32,510 bases of DNA from Candidatus Zixiibacteriota bacterium. Lineage in GTDB: Bacteria; Zixibacteria; MSB-5A5; UM-FILTER-46-8. This document shows positions 23,515 through 31,670 of this stretch, in pieces. The DNA lies in NCBI GenBank assembly GCA_014730175.1, contig WJIR01000280.1, positions 1-32,510 on the forward strand, given 5' to 3'. Numbering within the stretch: position 1 is the first letter of the stretch; each line of letters begins with the position of its first letter. The translations under genes and the position numbers were made by a program. A model generated the notes under the pieces. That model had not been told where the DNA came from. It saw nothing but the letters and a program-made list of their open reading frames with translations, and searched no databases.

Positions 23515-25296
23515 ATGAAATTGCACCGAATTTATTTATTCATTCCGTTAGTGCTTATAGCCGCCGGGTTGTATTTTGGCGGATGCTCGGAGTTAGATCT
23601 CCAAGGATCCCTTGAAACTAATACCCCTCCGGTGGTTGCATTTACTAACATTCCCAATGACTCATCTCGGTATTCCTACAACCCGAATTTAACCTGGTAT
23701 GGAACCGATAAGGATGGTACGATAGAAGCATTCTATTATACTGTTTTAATGAAGCCTGATAATGTTAGTGACTTTCCCGAGGAATTTGCCGACTCCGCAA
23801 CTATGCCGCCTGATGATTCATGGACAATGGTGGAAACGTCTAACGATACGGTTAGCTTAAGCGCCCCCGTCGATCCAGATGAGTACGATAGTCTGTACAT
23901 ATTCATCACGGCAATGGACGATGATAGCGCATATTCCGAGATTAAGTTTAAACTGTTCTACAGAAATAATCACGCTCCGGATACTTATTTGGAGTCTGAT
24001 CTGGATAGAATCTGGTATACCTATCCTTATCTAACTGATTATTACAAAGGTATCCCGATCGAATGGTCCGGAAGCGATTCCCTGGATTTCCCGGATCAGG
24101 AACAACCCGCATTTGAATACCATTGGCAGCTATTCGGTCCGTTCGACACCCTCGAAAACGACCCTGCTTACATTACTATGGATATGCTACATCCGGATAG
24201 CGTTTACGAAGCATACGATTCAACCATTAATGAAATGGTTCGCTGGGAATCATACGATACCTTAAATAACGACGTATGGGTTAACGATGAGGACCTTACT
24301 CTTTATAACCTGCGAACAGGCCATTATATCTTTTGGGTAATGGCAAGGGACGATGCTTCCGTTATCGACAGCGTCTATCTTAAGGAAGATGGAAGCTTCC
24401 AATCCATGGCTGTATTTCATGTATTGCAGCCATATTGGAATTCCGGAAATGATTCCTTGAAGAAGATACTGGTATTTGACCATTCAGCATATGGCACTTT
24501 GCCGGGTGAATGGGGAGACGGTGACAGCGTCCAGACATTTTACATGAATATGTTTGCCGAATTGGGACTTGATAATGAGGATATTACCTGGAGAGGAGGG
24601 TTGAACTCAAATTCTGCCGCTCCTCCGGATGTAGCCGAACTGGTAAAACATGAGATGTTATTGGTTCTAAACGAGGATTGGTTCTCCCGAGTAAGTGATT
24701 CCTCCGTTGTCTGGTATATAGAGTATCTGAATGTTACCGGTAAAGTCTTTGTAATGGGTAGGCATTCCTTCTGTACACTGACAAGAGGCAGTATAGCTCC
24801 CCTGACAGAAGTAATATTCGGTTTCGATAACGGAGATAACTTAGCAGGTAATTATGCTGCTGACTATTTCGATCTCTACAGCGCAACCTACCCGGGCTTC
24901 ACTGTCGGAGAGTACAATCAGGAGTTAACAGGCGCTATCAGCGTGCACCCCGATTTTCCTGAATTGAGTATTGATACACTTAAGGCAATCGAGGTTGCCG
25001 AGGGATGGTACGAGGAGAATAACACTTATCTCCCCGCTGTTGAAATAATGGCGAGAGGCGGAGATTCGGAGACGATTTATAACTTCGAATCCTATCAACC
25101 GCAGATTTCTGCGTACCATGGCTGGCCTATTGCCACCAGAGCTTTGATAACCATGGGAGGAACGACCGTGGACGGAATGTCGGAAAGGACAGCATTCCAG
25201 ACCTCGTATTTCTCCTTCCCATTATTCTATGTTGAATATGAAGGTGCAGTTGAGGCGATGGGAGAAATGCTTGAATGGTATGGAATATTGGAATAA
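23515..25296 (+). CDS. Predicted surface lipoprotein with Ig-like domains
   Basis: A 593-residue protein with a lipoprotein signal peptide: hydrophobic IYLFIPLVLIAAGLYFGG followed by Cys24 (GGCSELD). Residues about 38-155 form an Ig/fibronectin-like module (PPVVAFTNIPND ... WYGTDKDGTIEAFYYTV). The middle (about 160-310) is a second such region. From about 318 the segment KKILVFDHSAYG ... LVKHEMLLVLNEDW suggests an alpha/beta (flavodoxin or amidotransferase-like) domain, without a catalytic Cys-His pair that I can identify. It is the last gene of the receptor operon, 25 bases after the PorV-like gene. By analogy with SusD-type partners it could be an accessory of the receptor, but it has no SusD sequence motifs. 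GGAGG precedes the ATG. Confidence 0.8.
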   Translation: MKLHRIYLFIPLVLIAAGLYFGGCSELDLQGSLETNTPPVVAFTNIPNDSSRYSYNPNLTWYGTDKDGTIEAFYYTVLMKPDNVSDFPEEFADSATMPPDDSWTMVETSNDTVSLSAPVDPDEYDSLYIFITAMDDDSAYSEIKFKLFYRNNHAPDTYLESDLDRIWYTYPYLTDYYKGIPIEWSGSDSLDFPDQEQPAFEYHWQLFGPFDTLENDPAYITMDMLHPDSVYEAYDSTINEMVRWESYDTLNNDVWVNDEDLTLYNLRTGHYIFWVMARDDASVIDSVYLKEDGSFQSMAVFHVLQPYWNSGNDSLKKILVFDHSAYGTLPGEWGDGDSVQTFYMNMFAELGLDNEDITWRGGLNSNSAAPPDVAELVKHEMLLVLNEDWFSRVSDSSVVWYIEYLNVTGKVFVMGRHSFCTLTRGSIAPLTEVIFGFDNGDNLAGNYAADYFDLYSATYPGFTVGEYNQELTGAISVHPDFPELSIDTLKAIEVAEGWYEENNTYLPAVEIMARGGDSETIYNFESYQPQISAYHGWPIATRALITMGGTTVDGMSERTAFQTSYFSFPLFYVEYEGAVEAMGEMLEWYGILE

Positions 25297-25353
25297 TAAA
25301 TAGAAATTCTGATACAACCTGGTAATGGTGTATCCATCACCATGATTCTTAAA

Positions 25354-25387
25354 ATAGAGGAGGTTTAATAGCTTAAACCTCCTCTAT
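25354..25387 (+). terminator. Long hairpin, probable terminator of the receptor operon
   Basis: ATAGAGGAGGTTTAA (25354-25368) and TTAAACCTCCTCTAT (25373-25387) form a perfect 15-base stem around TAGC, followed by CATTTTG. The T-run is short. It lies only 24 bases before the next gene, so it could also control that gene. A smaller six-base hairpin (ATGGTG/CACCAT) precedes it at 25325-25343. Confidence 0.7.
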
Positions 25388-25411
25388 CATTTTGAATTAC
25401 CGGAGACGGGA

Positions 25412-26635
25412 ATGAAAAAGAAAATAATATCCCTCTCAGCAGCCAGAAAATTGGCTATTCACTCTCAACTACTCGATAGTAAAGCGAAACTTCCAAAAGG
25501 AAAACAAGGGGTAGCGCAGCTTATAGAGAGACTTGGCTATGTACAGATAGACACCATATCGGTGGTCGAACGCTCTCATAATCATACTATCTGGACCCGT
25601 TGCCCGGATTACACTAATGAGATGCTGCACGAACTTCAAGCAAATGATCGAAGGATTTTCGAATATTGGGGGCATGCAGCATCATACCTGCCGATGTCCG
25701 ACTATCGTTACTATCTTCCCAGAATGCGTTATGCTTCTGATCCGAATGAGAAGTGGGAAAAACAGAGGATGGAAAAATACGGCCATCTGATGAGACCGGT
25801 GTTTGAGGAAATAAAGAAGAACGGCCCTATGAGTTCAAGGGATTTTGAAGAAAAACCGGGAAGAAAACGGGGTGGATGGTGGGACTGGCGGCCAACCAAA
25901 GTTGCGCTGGAACTTCTCTTTTGGCGCGGTGAGATCATGGTTACAGAGCGTCGTAATTTTCAAAAAGTATACGACCTGACTGAACGGGTGTTGCCGGAAT
26001 GGGTGGATACTACCTATCCTGATGACGAGGAATTAGGACGGTTTCTGGTGAAACGAGCGCTTACTTCTTACGGAATCGCACAGGAAAGGGAAATTAGAGA
26101 TCATTTACATACACCGAACAAAGAACTGATTCACAAAACGTTATCTGAGATGCTGAGTTCAGGGGAGGTTATTACGGTAGAAGTAAAGGGATTTGCGGAC
26201 TGTACTTACTTTACCTTGCCCGAGATTGTTACCAACCTCAATGAACTAAAAAGACCGGCGGCAAAAGTCCACATTCTGTCACCGTTCGATAATTTGATCA
26301 TCCAGCGAGACCGCATCAACACGTTATTTGGTTTCGATTACGCTCTGGAATGCTATACTCCGTCGGATAAACGGGTCTATGGTTATTTCACGCTCCCCAT
26401 TCTCTGGAAAGACAAGCTCGTAGGAAGGCTTGATCCGAAAGCTGAACGAAAAAGCAAAACTTTTGCTATCCGGAACCTGGTCTTTGAACCCGGCTTCGAC
26501 GATTATGACCGATTCCTGCAGAAATTTGTTAGGAAGCTGAGTGAATTAGCCAGGTTTAATTCTTGCGGAGATATTCGTATCGATAGGGTTTCACCAAAAT
26601 CGGTAAAGCGCAAAATAGATAAACTACTTGAGTAA
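25412..26635 (+). CDS. ycaQ: YcaQ-like winged-helix (HTH_42) protein, possible DNA crosslink glycosylase
   Basis: A 407-residue cytoplasmic protein of the HTH_42/DUF1006 family. The signature YVQIDTISVVERSHNHTIW (residues 43-61) carries the QxD motif (Gln45, Asp47) that in AlkZ/YcaQ enzymes takes part in base excision. RRIFEYWGHAASYLPMSDYR (80-99) and LSPFDNLIIQRDR (about 290-302) are further family landmarks. E. coli YcaQ unhooks interstrand crosslinks and removes bulky alkylated bases; other family members are uncharacterised. This protein is close to the usual length of about 400 residues. GGAGACGGGA before the ATG supports the start. It stands alone, in a region bounded by a hairpin and a repeat. 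Confidence 0.85.
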   Translation: MKKKIISLSAARKLAIHSQLLDSKAKLPKGKQGVAQLIERLGYVQIDTISVVERSHNHTIWTRCPDYTNEMLHELQANDRRIFEYWGHAASYLPMSDYRYYLPRMRYASDPNEKWEKQRMEKYGHLMRPVFEEIKKNGPMSSRDFEEKPGRKRGGWWDWRPTKVALELLFWRGEIMVTERRNFQKVYDLTERVLPEWVDTTYPDDEELGRFLVKRALTSYGIAQEREIRDHLHTPNKELIHKTLSEMLSSGEVITVEVKGFADCTYFTLPEIVTNLNELKRPAAKVHILSPFDNLIIQRDRINTLFGFDYALECYTPSDKRVYGYFTLPILWKDKLVGRLDPKAERKSKTFAIRNLVFEPGFDDYDRFLQKFVRKLSELARFNSCGDIRIDRVSPKSVKRKIDKLLE

Positions 26636-26649
26636 CCAGCATTAATGTT

Positions 26650-26717
26650 GCGCCGGATAGTTCACAAAGAAGCATAAATCGGTAACCGAGGACTTGTCCT
26701 ATGGTAGCTCAAGTGAA
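26650..26717. repeat. Truncated MITE/REP-like repeat, left arm
   Basis: Starts GCGCCGGATAGTTCA, has a degraded hairpin arm (GGTAACCGAGGACTTGTCCT, 26691-26710), then GGTAGCTCAAGTGAATTA as in copy B, where it is interrupted by the left end of copy C. Confidence 0.75.
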
Positions 26718-26882
26718 TTAACCCGGATAATTCATAAAAACCACGAATCCGTAGCCGAAGGCTTGTCCTTCGCGGATTTACAACAACAAACAGTTTACAG
26801 CCTGGAATTCGGGGTCCAGAAAAGAGCCGGAAGCACAAGGCTTCCGCTACCAGTGACTAAATTTATGAATAATACAGGTTAA
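26718..26882. repeat. MITE/REP-like palindromic repeat, copy C
   Basis: Complete element with left end TTAACCCGGATAATTCATA (identical to copy B), a left hairpin arm GTAGCCGAAGGCTTGTCCTT (26751-26770), a right arm CGGAAGCACAAGGCTTCCG (26828-26846) and right end TATGAATAATACAGGTTAA. The middle differs completely from copies A and B. Confidence 0.85.
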
Positions 26883-27045
26883 GAGTCCGAGGTTTTGTTA
26901 ATGCGAACGGGGATTTAAGGAAATAACTTCAATCAGGATTGTTATGAACCATTAAGGGTTAAGAACTTGTAGTCTTGACCCGCTGAGCTAAATCGGTTAT
27001 CAGCAAATTTTGGGTTACATGATTTATAACGATTCCGGCGCAAAT

Positions 27046-27076
27046 AAAAAAGCTGCTCGAGATGAGCAGCTTTTTT
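27046..27076. terminator. Bidirectional Rho-independent terminator
   Basis: AAAAAAGCTGCTC, loop GAGAT, GAGCAGCTTTTTT. It lies 20 bases beyond the stop of the minus-strand gene at 27096, which it most likely ends, and could stop plus-strand transcription too. Confidence 0.93.
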
Positions 27077-27095
27077 AATAAACCGTATAAATATC

Positions 27096-27884
27096 CTATT
27101 TAACCAAAGTCATCCGTTTTGTAGTTGCGAATTCATCGCCAACCAATCTGTAGAAATATACACCTGTAGCAACCGGATTACCATTTTCATTCAAGCCATC
27201 CCATACTACTTGATGCGGTCCTACCGTGTTGAATCCATCAACCAGGGTTCTAACCTTCCTACCCAGGATATCATAAATATCCAAGCGAACATCTCCGGCT
27301 TTCGGAGTAGTATATTCGATTGTGGTTTGCGCGTTGAAAGGATTCGGGAAGTTCTGGTCCATTTCAAATTTAGATGCAACTATTTCTTCGTTGGTTTCGA
27401 AACACGTCCTCCAGTAGAAATCAGCATCTCCGCAGTCATATTCCTTTGACTTACCCAGATAGACAAATGAAAAGTTGAGATAACTAGAGTCAACGGCTAT
27501 CGGTTCCTGGTTCCATTGATAATCTCCAACGACCACCCAATACTCATAAACGCCGCGATCAAGACAACCGGGGATCCGCTGGTCAACCTGCCAGCATATT
27601 AGTGTATCCTCAGCGCCGATGTAGAAACTACCGCCATTGATAGGTCCCCAATACAAACCATTAGGGAATTTCACCATTGCCCATGCGTCAACCCAAGCTG
27701 GTTCAGCAGTGTGATTAACCATTACCGCATTGAATTGAAACCATCCGCCCCAATACCCGAAAATAATCGGGGGATCGACAGGCCAGATTTCAACTTCATA
27801 ATCCTGTGCGTTTGCCGATTGACTGAATCCTAATACGGTAATCACTGCGATAAGAAATACAAAAAGGGTTGCTTTTTTTACCAT
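27096..27884 (-). CDS. Small secreted protein with T9SS sorting domain
   Basis: 262 residues. The signal peptide is MVKKATLFVFLIAVITVLGF followed by SQSANA. One beta-sandwich domain (about 38-145, GGWFQFNAVMVNHTAEPAWV ... GVYEYWVVVGDY) has a sequence pattern shared with the neighbouring gene at 28062. A sorting domain runs from about residue 178 (MDQNFPNPFNAQTTI) to KRMTLVK. No enzyme motif is seen. The frame is open to 27938, but the ATG at 27884 follows GGAGGT by 5 bases and starts a proper signal peptide. A consensus sigma-70 promoter lies about 100 bases upstream and a terminator follows, so this is a single-gene transcript that may be strongly expressed. Confidence 0.85.
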   Translation of the reverse strand: MVKKATLFVFLIAVITVLGFSQSANAQDYEVEIWPVDPPIIFGYWGGWFQFNAVMVNHTAEPAWVDAWAMVKFPNGLYWGPINGGSFYIGAEDTLICWQVDQRIPGCLDRGVYEYWVVVGDYQWNQEPIAVDSSYLNFSFVYLGKSKEYDCGDADFYWRTCFETNEEIVASKFEMDQNFPNPFNAQTTIEYTTPKAGDVRLDIYDILGRKVRTLVDGFNTVGPHQVVWDGLNENGNPVATGVYFYRLVGDEFATTKRMTLVK

Positions 27885-27980
27885 AAAAAACCTCCGAATA
27901 TAATAATAATTGTTATCTTCCACATTCAGTAAGCTCATTTCTTAGTGAAACCAATGAAGAAAACCACTTGCTTCATTTTC

Positions 27981-28009
27981 ATTATAAAGGGTTCGAATCC
28001 AATTGTCAA
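27981..28009 (-). promoter_or_regulatory. Consensus sigma-70 promoter
   Basis: On the minus strand TTGACA (28004-28009) and TATAAT (27981-27986) are both perfect and separated by exactly 17 bases. It drives the secreted-protein gene starting at 27884, leaving a leader of about 90 bases. Confidence 0.85.
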
Positions 28010-28061
28010 GGCATTTCTTAAATCTTCCTAAAAAATTATTATTACTTAAAATCGGCGGAGG

Positions 28062-29456
28062 TTATTTCTGAAGCACTAATTTCTTAACAGCTATTTTATT
28101 GTTAGCCTTAATCTTACAGAAATAAATTCCGCTGGAGGCTTCCTGCTCTTGATTTGTCATTCCTGACCAAACAACCGATATATTACCGGAGTTTTGAAAT
28201 CCGTTCATCAAATTGGCGATTCTCTGTCCCCGAATGTTAAAGATGTCTATTTGTACATTCCCGGGTTCAGCCAACTGAAACGAAATCTGTGTGGTTGCAT
28301 TGAACGGATTGGGATATGCGTTGAATGTTGTTATCGACTCGGGAACTGAACCTACCGCTCTTGCGGGTTCTTCCGCCTTCTGGAATTCAAACATATCCCA
28401 GGCATAAGCGATATCGGGATAGGTTCCTATATAAGAATAAAACTTATAGTCACCAGCGGGAGCATGGCCGGGAACGTACTGGCTTATCTCAACATATTTC
28501 TGAGATTCCAGCGGCTCCATGTGGACTTCCCATGATTTAAGAGTTTCTTCTCTTTCACCATCCGGGAATTCCACAACAGTCCAGACATTGAAATCCCTGG
28601 TCATTTCCGTCCGGTTTTTCACATATCCCTGCCAGGTTACAGTGCCGCCTTCGGGAGGAATGATGTAGTCCCCGGGGGGAAGAGTCATATCAACATCTGC
28701 CTCAGCATCCTGGAAATTCCTGAGATATATCTTCTGTCCCTGCAAAACTTCTTTGGTGTCCTGGTCCTGAACAAAGACAGCAAATCCCGTGTATCGTTTG
28801 GGTATAAAAGTCGGTAAGCTGAAAGCTCTGTGATATGTTAAGGTGTCTCCCTCGTCAATTGATAAGGGTTTACCGCTGGCATTGGGTAGAAAATCAAAGA
28901 CTGTTTTATTATGCCAATTAAGACCATAATAATCTTCATAATAAGCGCTGTCACGGAATGCTACCGCGTGTAACCTAAGATTGCCATCCGGAATCGGTCC
29001 GGTTGCTATGATGTCAATATCAAGAACCCCGGTCCGCTCTTCAACTAAGTAATATCCTCCTAAGTTTATCTCGAGATCAGCAGGTACTCCGAATCTCTCA
29101 AGAAGCATATCCTCCCAAAGCCACCAGGTGTTCTCCCCAAGCTCGCCATCAAATGCGGTCTGGGGTAGAAATCCAACCATGTAATATGCGATTTTTACTT
29201 CCAGTTCTTCCGGGATATAATTATAGAACGGATCCTCGTCATCCGGAAAGCCTGTATGGTATCTAATTAGAACCATTTGATCCGAATGCTCTTCGTAAAG
29301 GGTGTCGCATAAAAGATCCGCCTGATAAGAAGAATGGCAACGGGTGTTAGTAAATAGCTCTTGTACAACGATTCTTTCAGTCGCGGATGCGGGAATCACC
29401 ATCATAATCCCTAAAAGCAACGTAATCACGAAAACCTTAAGCAGTTGATTTGACAT
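28062..29456 (-). CDS. Secreted Omp28-like protein with T9SS sorting domain
   Basis: A 464-residue exported protein. The signal peptide ends at PASA (about 25). Residues 27-240 resemble the Omp28/thioredoxin-like fold (ERIVVQELFTNTRCHSS ... MVLIRYHTGFPDDEDPFYN ... YYMVGFLPQTAFDG), but the usual CxxC is lost: Cys40 is followed by HSS, with another cysteine at Cys50. Residues about 270-365 form a beta-sandwich module like that in the neighbouring gene. The sorting domain begins at about 383 (FNAYPNPFNATTQI) and ends KKLVLQK. GGAGGT lies 9 bases before the ATG. Thiol redox activity is doubtful without CxxC. The role is unknown; Omp28-type proteins are surface proteins of FCB bacteria. Confidence 0.82.
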   Translation of the reverse strand: MSNQLLKVFVITLLLGIMMVIPASATERIVVQELFTNTRCHSSYQADLLCDTLYEEHSDQMVLIRYHTGFPDDEDPFYNYIPEELEVKIAYYMVGFLPQTAFDGELGENTWWLWEDMLLERFGVPADLEINLGGYYLVEERTGVLDIDIIATGPIPDGNLRLHAVAFRDSAYYEDYYGLNWHNKTVFDFLPNASGKPLSIDEGDTLTYHRAFSLPTFIPKRYTGFAVFVQDQDTKEVLQGQKIYLRNFQDAEADVDMTLPPGDYIIPPEGGTVTWQGYVKNRTEMTRDFNVWTVVEFPDGEREETLKSWEVHMEPLESQKYVEISQYVPGHAPAGDYKFYSYIGTYPDIAYAWDMFEFQKAEEPARAVGSVPESITTFNAYPNPFNATTQISFQLAEPGNVQIDIFNIRGQRIANLMNGFQNSGNISVVWSGMTNQEQEASSGIYFCKIKANNKIAVKKLVLQK

Positions 29457-29554
29457 AGAAACACTACCTCCTTTAATTATATTTACTGATAATCATTCCA
29501 AAGCCATGGAATATATAATATGATGGTAAAGAACAGCCCCTGACTTGCAGCATA

Positions 29555-29583
29555 GATATAACTATTCTCCTGTTAATTGTCAA
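29555..29583 (-). promoter_or_regulatory. Probable sigma-70 promoter
   Basis: On the minus strand a perfect TTGACA (29578-29583) is followed after 17 bases by TATATC (29555-29560). It precedes the Omp28-like gene by about 100 bases. The block CCTTGACAATT is shared with the promoter at 27981-28009. Confidence 0.65.
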
Positions 29584-29627
29584 GGACTAAATGGATAAAA
29601 ATGCCTGCTTGAAATATCAATCTTCGG

Positions 29628-31658
29628 TTAGTTGTAGAAATCCCAGCTTATCCCCCACCAGTTATACCCACCCAAAACCGGATTTAAGCCCATTGAATAA
29701 TAAATCTGATCAAATATATTGTCGCCATTATAGTAAAAGGTGAGGTCCTTATAACTTACTGCGATACTGGTGTTTACAACCCAATAGTAATCCTCATAGG
29801 TTGTTGTTAATCCGGGAATATACCTATCTGAAGTGAATTCAGCTTCCATACCGGCTTTTATTATAAAATTCTCAATAAGTATCTCTCGTCTCAAGTATCC
29901 TCCGGCATAAAGCCTTAGCTTGGGTATGAAAAAATTCTCCGTTCCATCATCATAAGCAATATCAGAATATCTAAAACCGATATCGCCATGAAATAGATCT
30001 AAAAAGCTGTTGATTTTTAGGTTGGAGTATATGGAGAGCATATCATAGTCAGTTGATTTGGGCGATAAAACAATATCAAATTCCGATTGGGAATACCCAT
30101 ATCGTATCATATCCTCGCAGGAAGCGAAAGAGATACCCGATTTAATAGCGAATAGGTTGGAGCTTGCTACGAAGCCCGCTTCCATCCTATCGCGATATCC
30201 TATAGTCAAGTTGGGATTTCCGGTTTCAATATAATCGTAACCTGCGATATCAAAATTGGAAGGGTAACTGCTCGGTTGCCAGTAGAGCGTATGAAGATCC
30301 GGATAAACAGTCTGCCGCGCCCCGACAATGTACCATCGCAGTTCTTTGTATAACTTGAGGTTTATACCAACTGAGCCGGAGACTTTCCCTTCATAATCAT
30401 CGGCGGCATCAAAGCGTACTAATCCCATGATACTGAGACCGTCGCTCATGTTATAGATATCACCTAACGCAACCGAACCCCTGGAGGTTTCCGGATTGCC
30501 TATATATGGCGCTCTCATCTTCTCATACCAGCTTTTCAGGCTGGCAAAGAAAATGTTATCATTCTTATGAAGTTCATAATCGGAGGAGAACCCGGCGATA
30601 GTGTTTATGGTTCTATAATAAAGGTCCAACGTGGGGTCAACCGCTGTATGCGGACGTCGATTAATAAAGGTTTTGAGAGTAATTCTTGAGGAGTCGGTCA
30701 CAGAAAAATATGTTTTGGCTGCCAGCGAAATCAAATCCCGGCTGAAATGAGCATTCTGAGAATAGAAATAATCGAAAACAGTATATTCGCCACGAGCTCG
30801 ATAACGATAGCCGGATAAGATTATGGGAAGATTCATAAACCTGACTCCAACTTTAAGCCCATAATAAATGGCATGATATTCCGAGCGGGGGAGGTATCCG
30901 TTTGATGTGGATAAACCGAAAAAAGCCTTAAAGTTGCTTTTGAATGGTCCCCGACGCTTTAACTCCATACCGGTCCTGTGATGTCCCGCGGCGGCTCGTA
31001 ATACGGTTACATTGCTCTCGGCGGGATATGTGGTGTCAGGCTCGGTGTCGATTTCCGTTAGTCGTATATCGATTGTCTCCATGCCTCCATTAAACCCGGA
31101 TGCAATAACCGGCGCGCCATCAAGGATGGCAACCTGATCGATTCCCTCAGTGGGGAATGAGTTGAGATCGGGACCCCGGAAGTGCGGTAGTCCCCAATAT
31201 GTCTCCGGCGTTATTCCGCCATTGAAATTAAGATAAGGATTAGAAGACGGATTACCATAAAGATATACGGACCTCGCCTGCCCCGGCGGTCCAACTATTA
31301 CCGGCAGGAATGAGGAGCCTACCAGTATATTACTGAACTCGCGCGGCGGTACAATTAGAGAATCCGGATAAATCCTTCGGGTAAAAGAAAAACAATCCTC
31401 CAATCGGATTAAAAAAGCCGGCTTGATAGGCACCTGCTCTTCAGTGATCTCGGAGATGGATACGCTGTCTTCTGCCGTTTCTGCGGTATCCTCGTCGATA
31501 GTACCAAGAGAATCTATCCCCGTGGTGTCGGTTCTTGTCGAATCCACCCGGGCTGTATCAGGTTGAAATGGATCGGTATTTATGCCTTCTTCTGCATAAG
31601 GAATACTTTGGAGAGATATTAGTAGTAAGCAAAATGTTAGAGGTACAAAACGTATCAA
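29628..31658 (-). CDS. TonB-dependent-receptor-like outer-membrane barrel
   Basis: A 676-residue protein with a signal peptide (1-22) and a Thr/Asp/Glu-rich linker (about 25-75). A plug-like region follows (about 105-200: FSNILVGSSFLPVIVGPPGQ ... IDQVAILDGAPVIASGFNGG plus METIDIRL). The rest is alternating aromatic strands of a barrel ending WGISWDFYN. It is shorter than most receptors and has no CarboxypepD_reg domain, and I cannot point to a clear TonB box. It starts 12 bases after the ECF S-component gene on the same strand, so the two are probably an outer- and inner-membrane pair for uptake of one small molecule. The substrate is not readable from sequence. Confidence 0.75.
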   Translation of the reverse strand: MIRFVPLTFCLLLISLQSIPYAEEGINTDPFQPDTARVDSTRTDTTGIDSLGTIDEDTAETAEDSVSISEITEEQVPIKPAFLIRLEDCFSFTRRIYPDSLIVPPREFSNILVGSSFLPVIVGPPGQARSVYLYGNPSSNPYLNFNGGITPETYWGLPHFRGPDLNSFPTEGIDQVAILDGAPVIASGFNGGMETIDIRLTEIDTEPDTTYPAESNVTVLRAAAGHHRTGMELKRRGPFKSNFKAFFGLSTSNGYLPRSEYHAIYYGLKVGVRFMNLPIILSGYRYRARGEYTVFDYFYSQNAHFSRDLISLAAKTYFSVTDSSRITLKTFINRRPHTAVDPTLDLYYRTINTIAGFSSDYELHKNDNIFFASLKSWYEKMRAPYIGNPETSRGSVALGDIYNMSDGLSIMGLVRFDAADDYEGKVSGSVGINLKLYKELRWYIVGARQTVYPDLHTLYWQPSSYPSNFDIAGYDYIETGNPNLTIGYRDRMEAGFVASSNLFAIKSGISFASCEDMIRYGYSQSEFDIVLSPKSTDYDMLSIYSNLKINSFLDLFHGDIGFRYSDIAYDDGTENFFIPKLRLYAGGYLRREILIENFIIKAGMEAEFTSDRYIPGLTTTYEDYYWVVNTSIAVSYKDLTFYYNGDNIFDQIYYSMGLNPVLGGYNWWGISWDFYN

Positions 31659-31670
31659 ATGAGTCTATCC

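Larger units (their letters stand above)
26636..27095. other. Gene gap with nested repeat, tRNA-like scrap and terminator
   Basis: A 460-base gap. It contains a partial repeat arm (26650-26717), the complete copy C (26718-26882), a stretch (26937-26990) with tRNA-like A-box and T-arm-like words on the minus strand but no cloverleaf, and a bidirectional terminator (27046-27076). The rest shows nothing recognisable. Confidence 0.7.

Noticed and set aside
26694-26882. Open frame of 62 codons in the repeat region
   Set aside because: It is composed of repeat copy C, including its hairpins, with no ribosome site, and the matching frame is not open in copies A and B.
27989-28000. GGGTTCGAATCC, a tRNA T-arm-like word
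   Set aside because: The flanking bases do not form the five-base T stem and no acceptor, D or anticodon arms surround it. It is the spacer of the consensus promoter on the minus strand.
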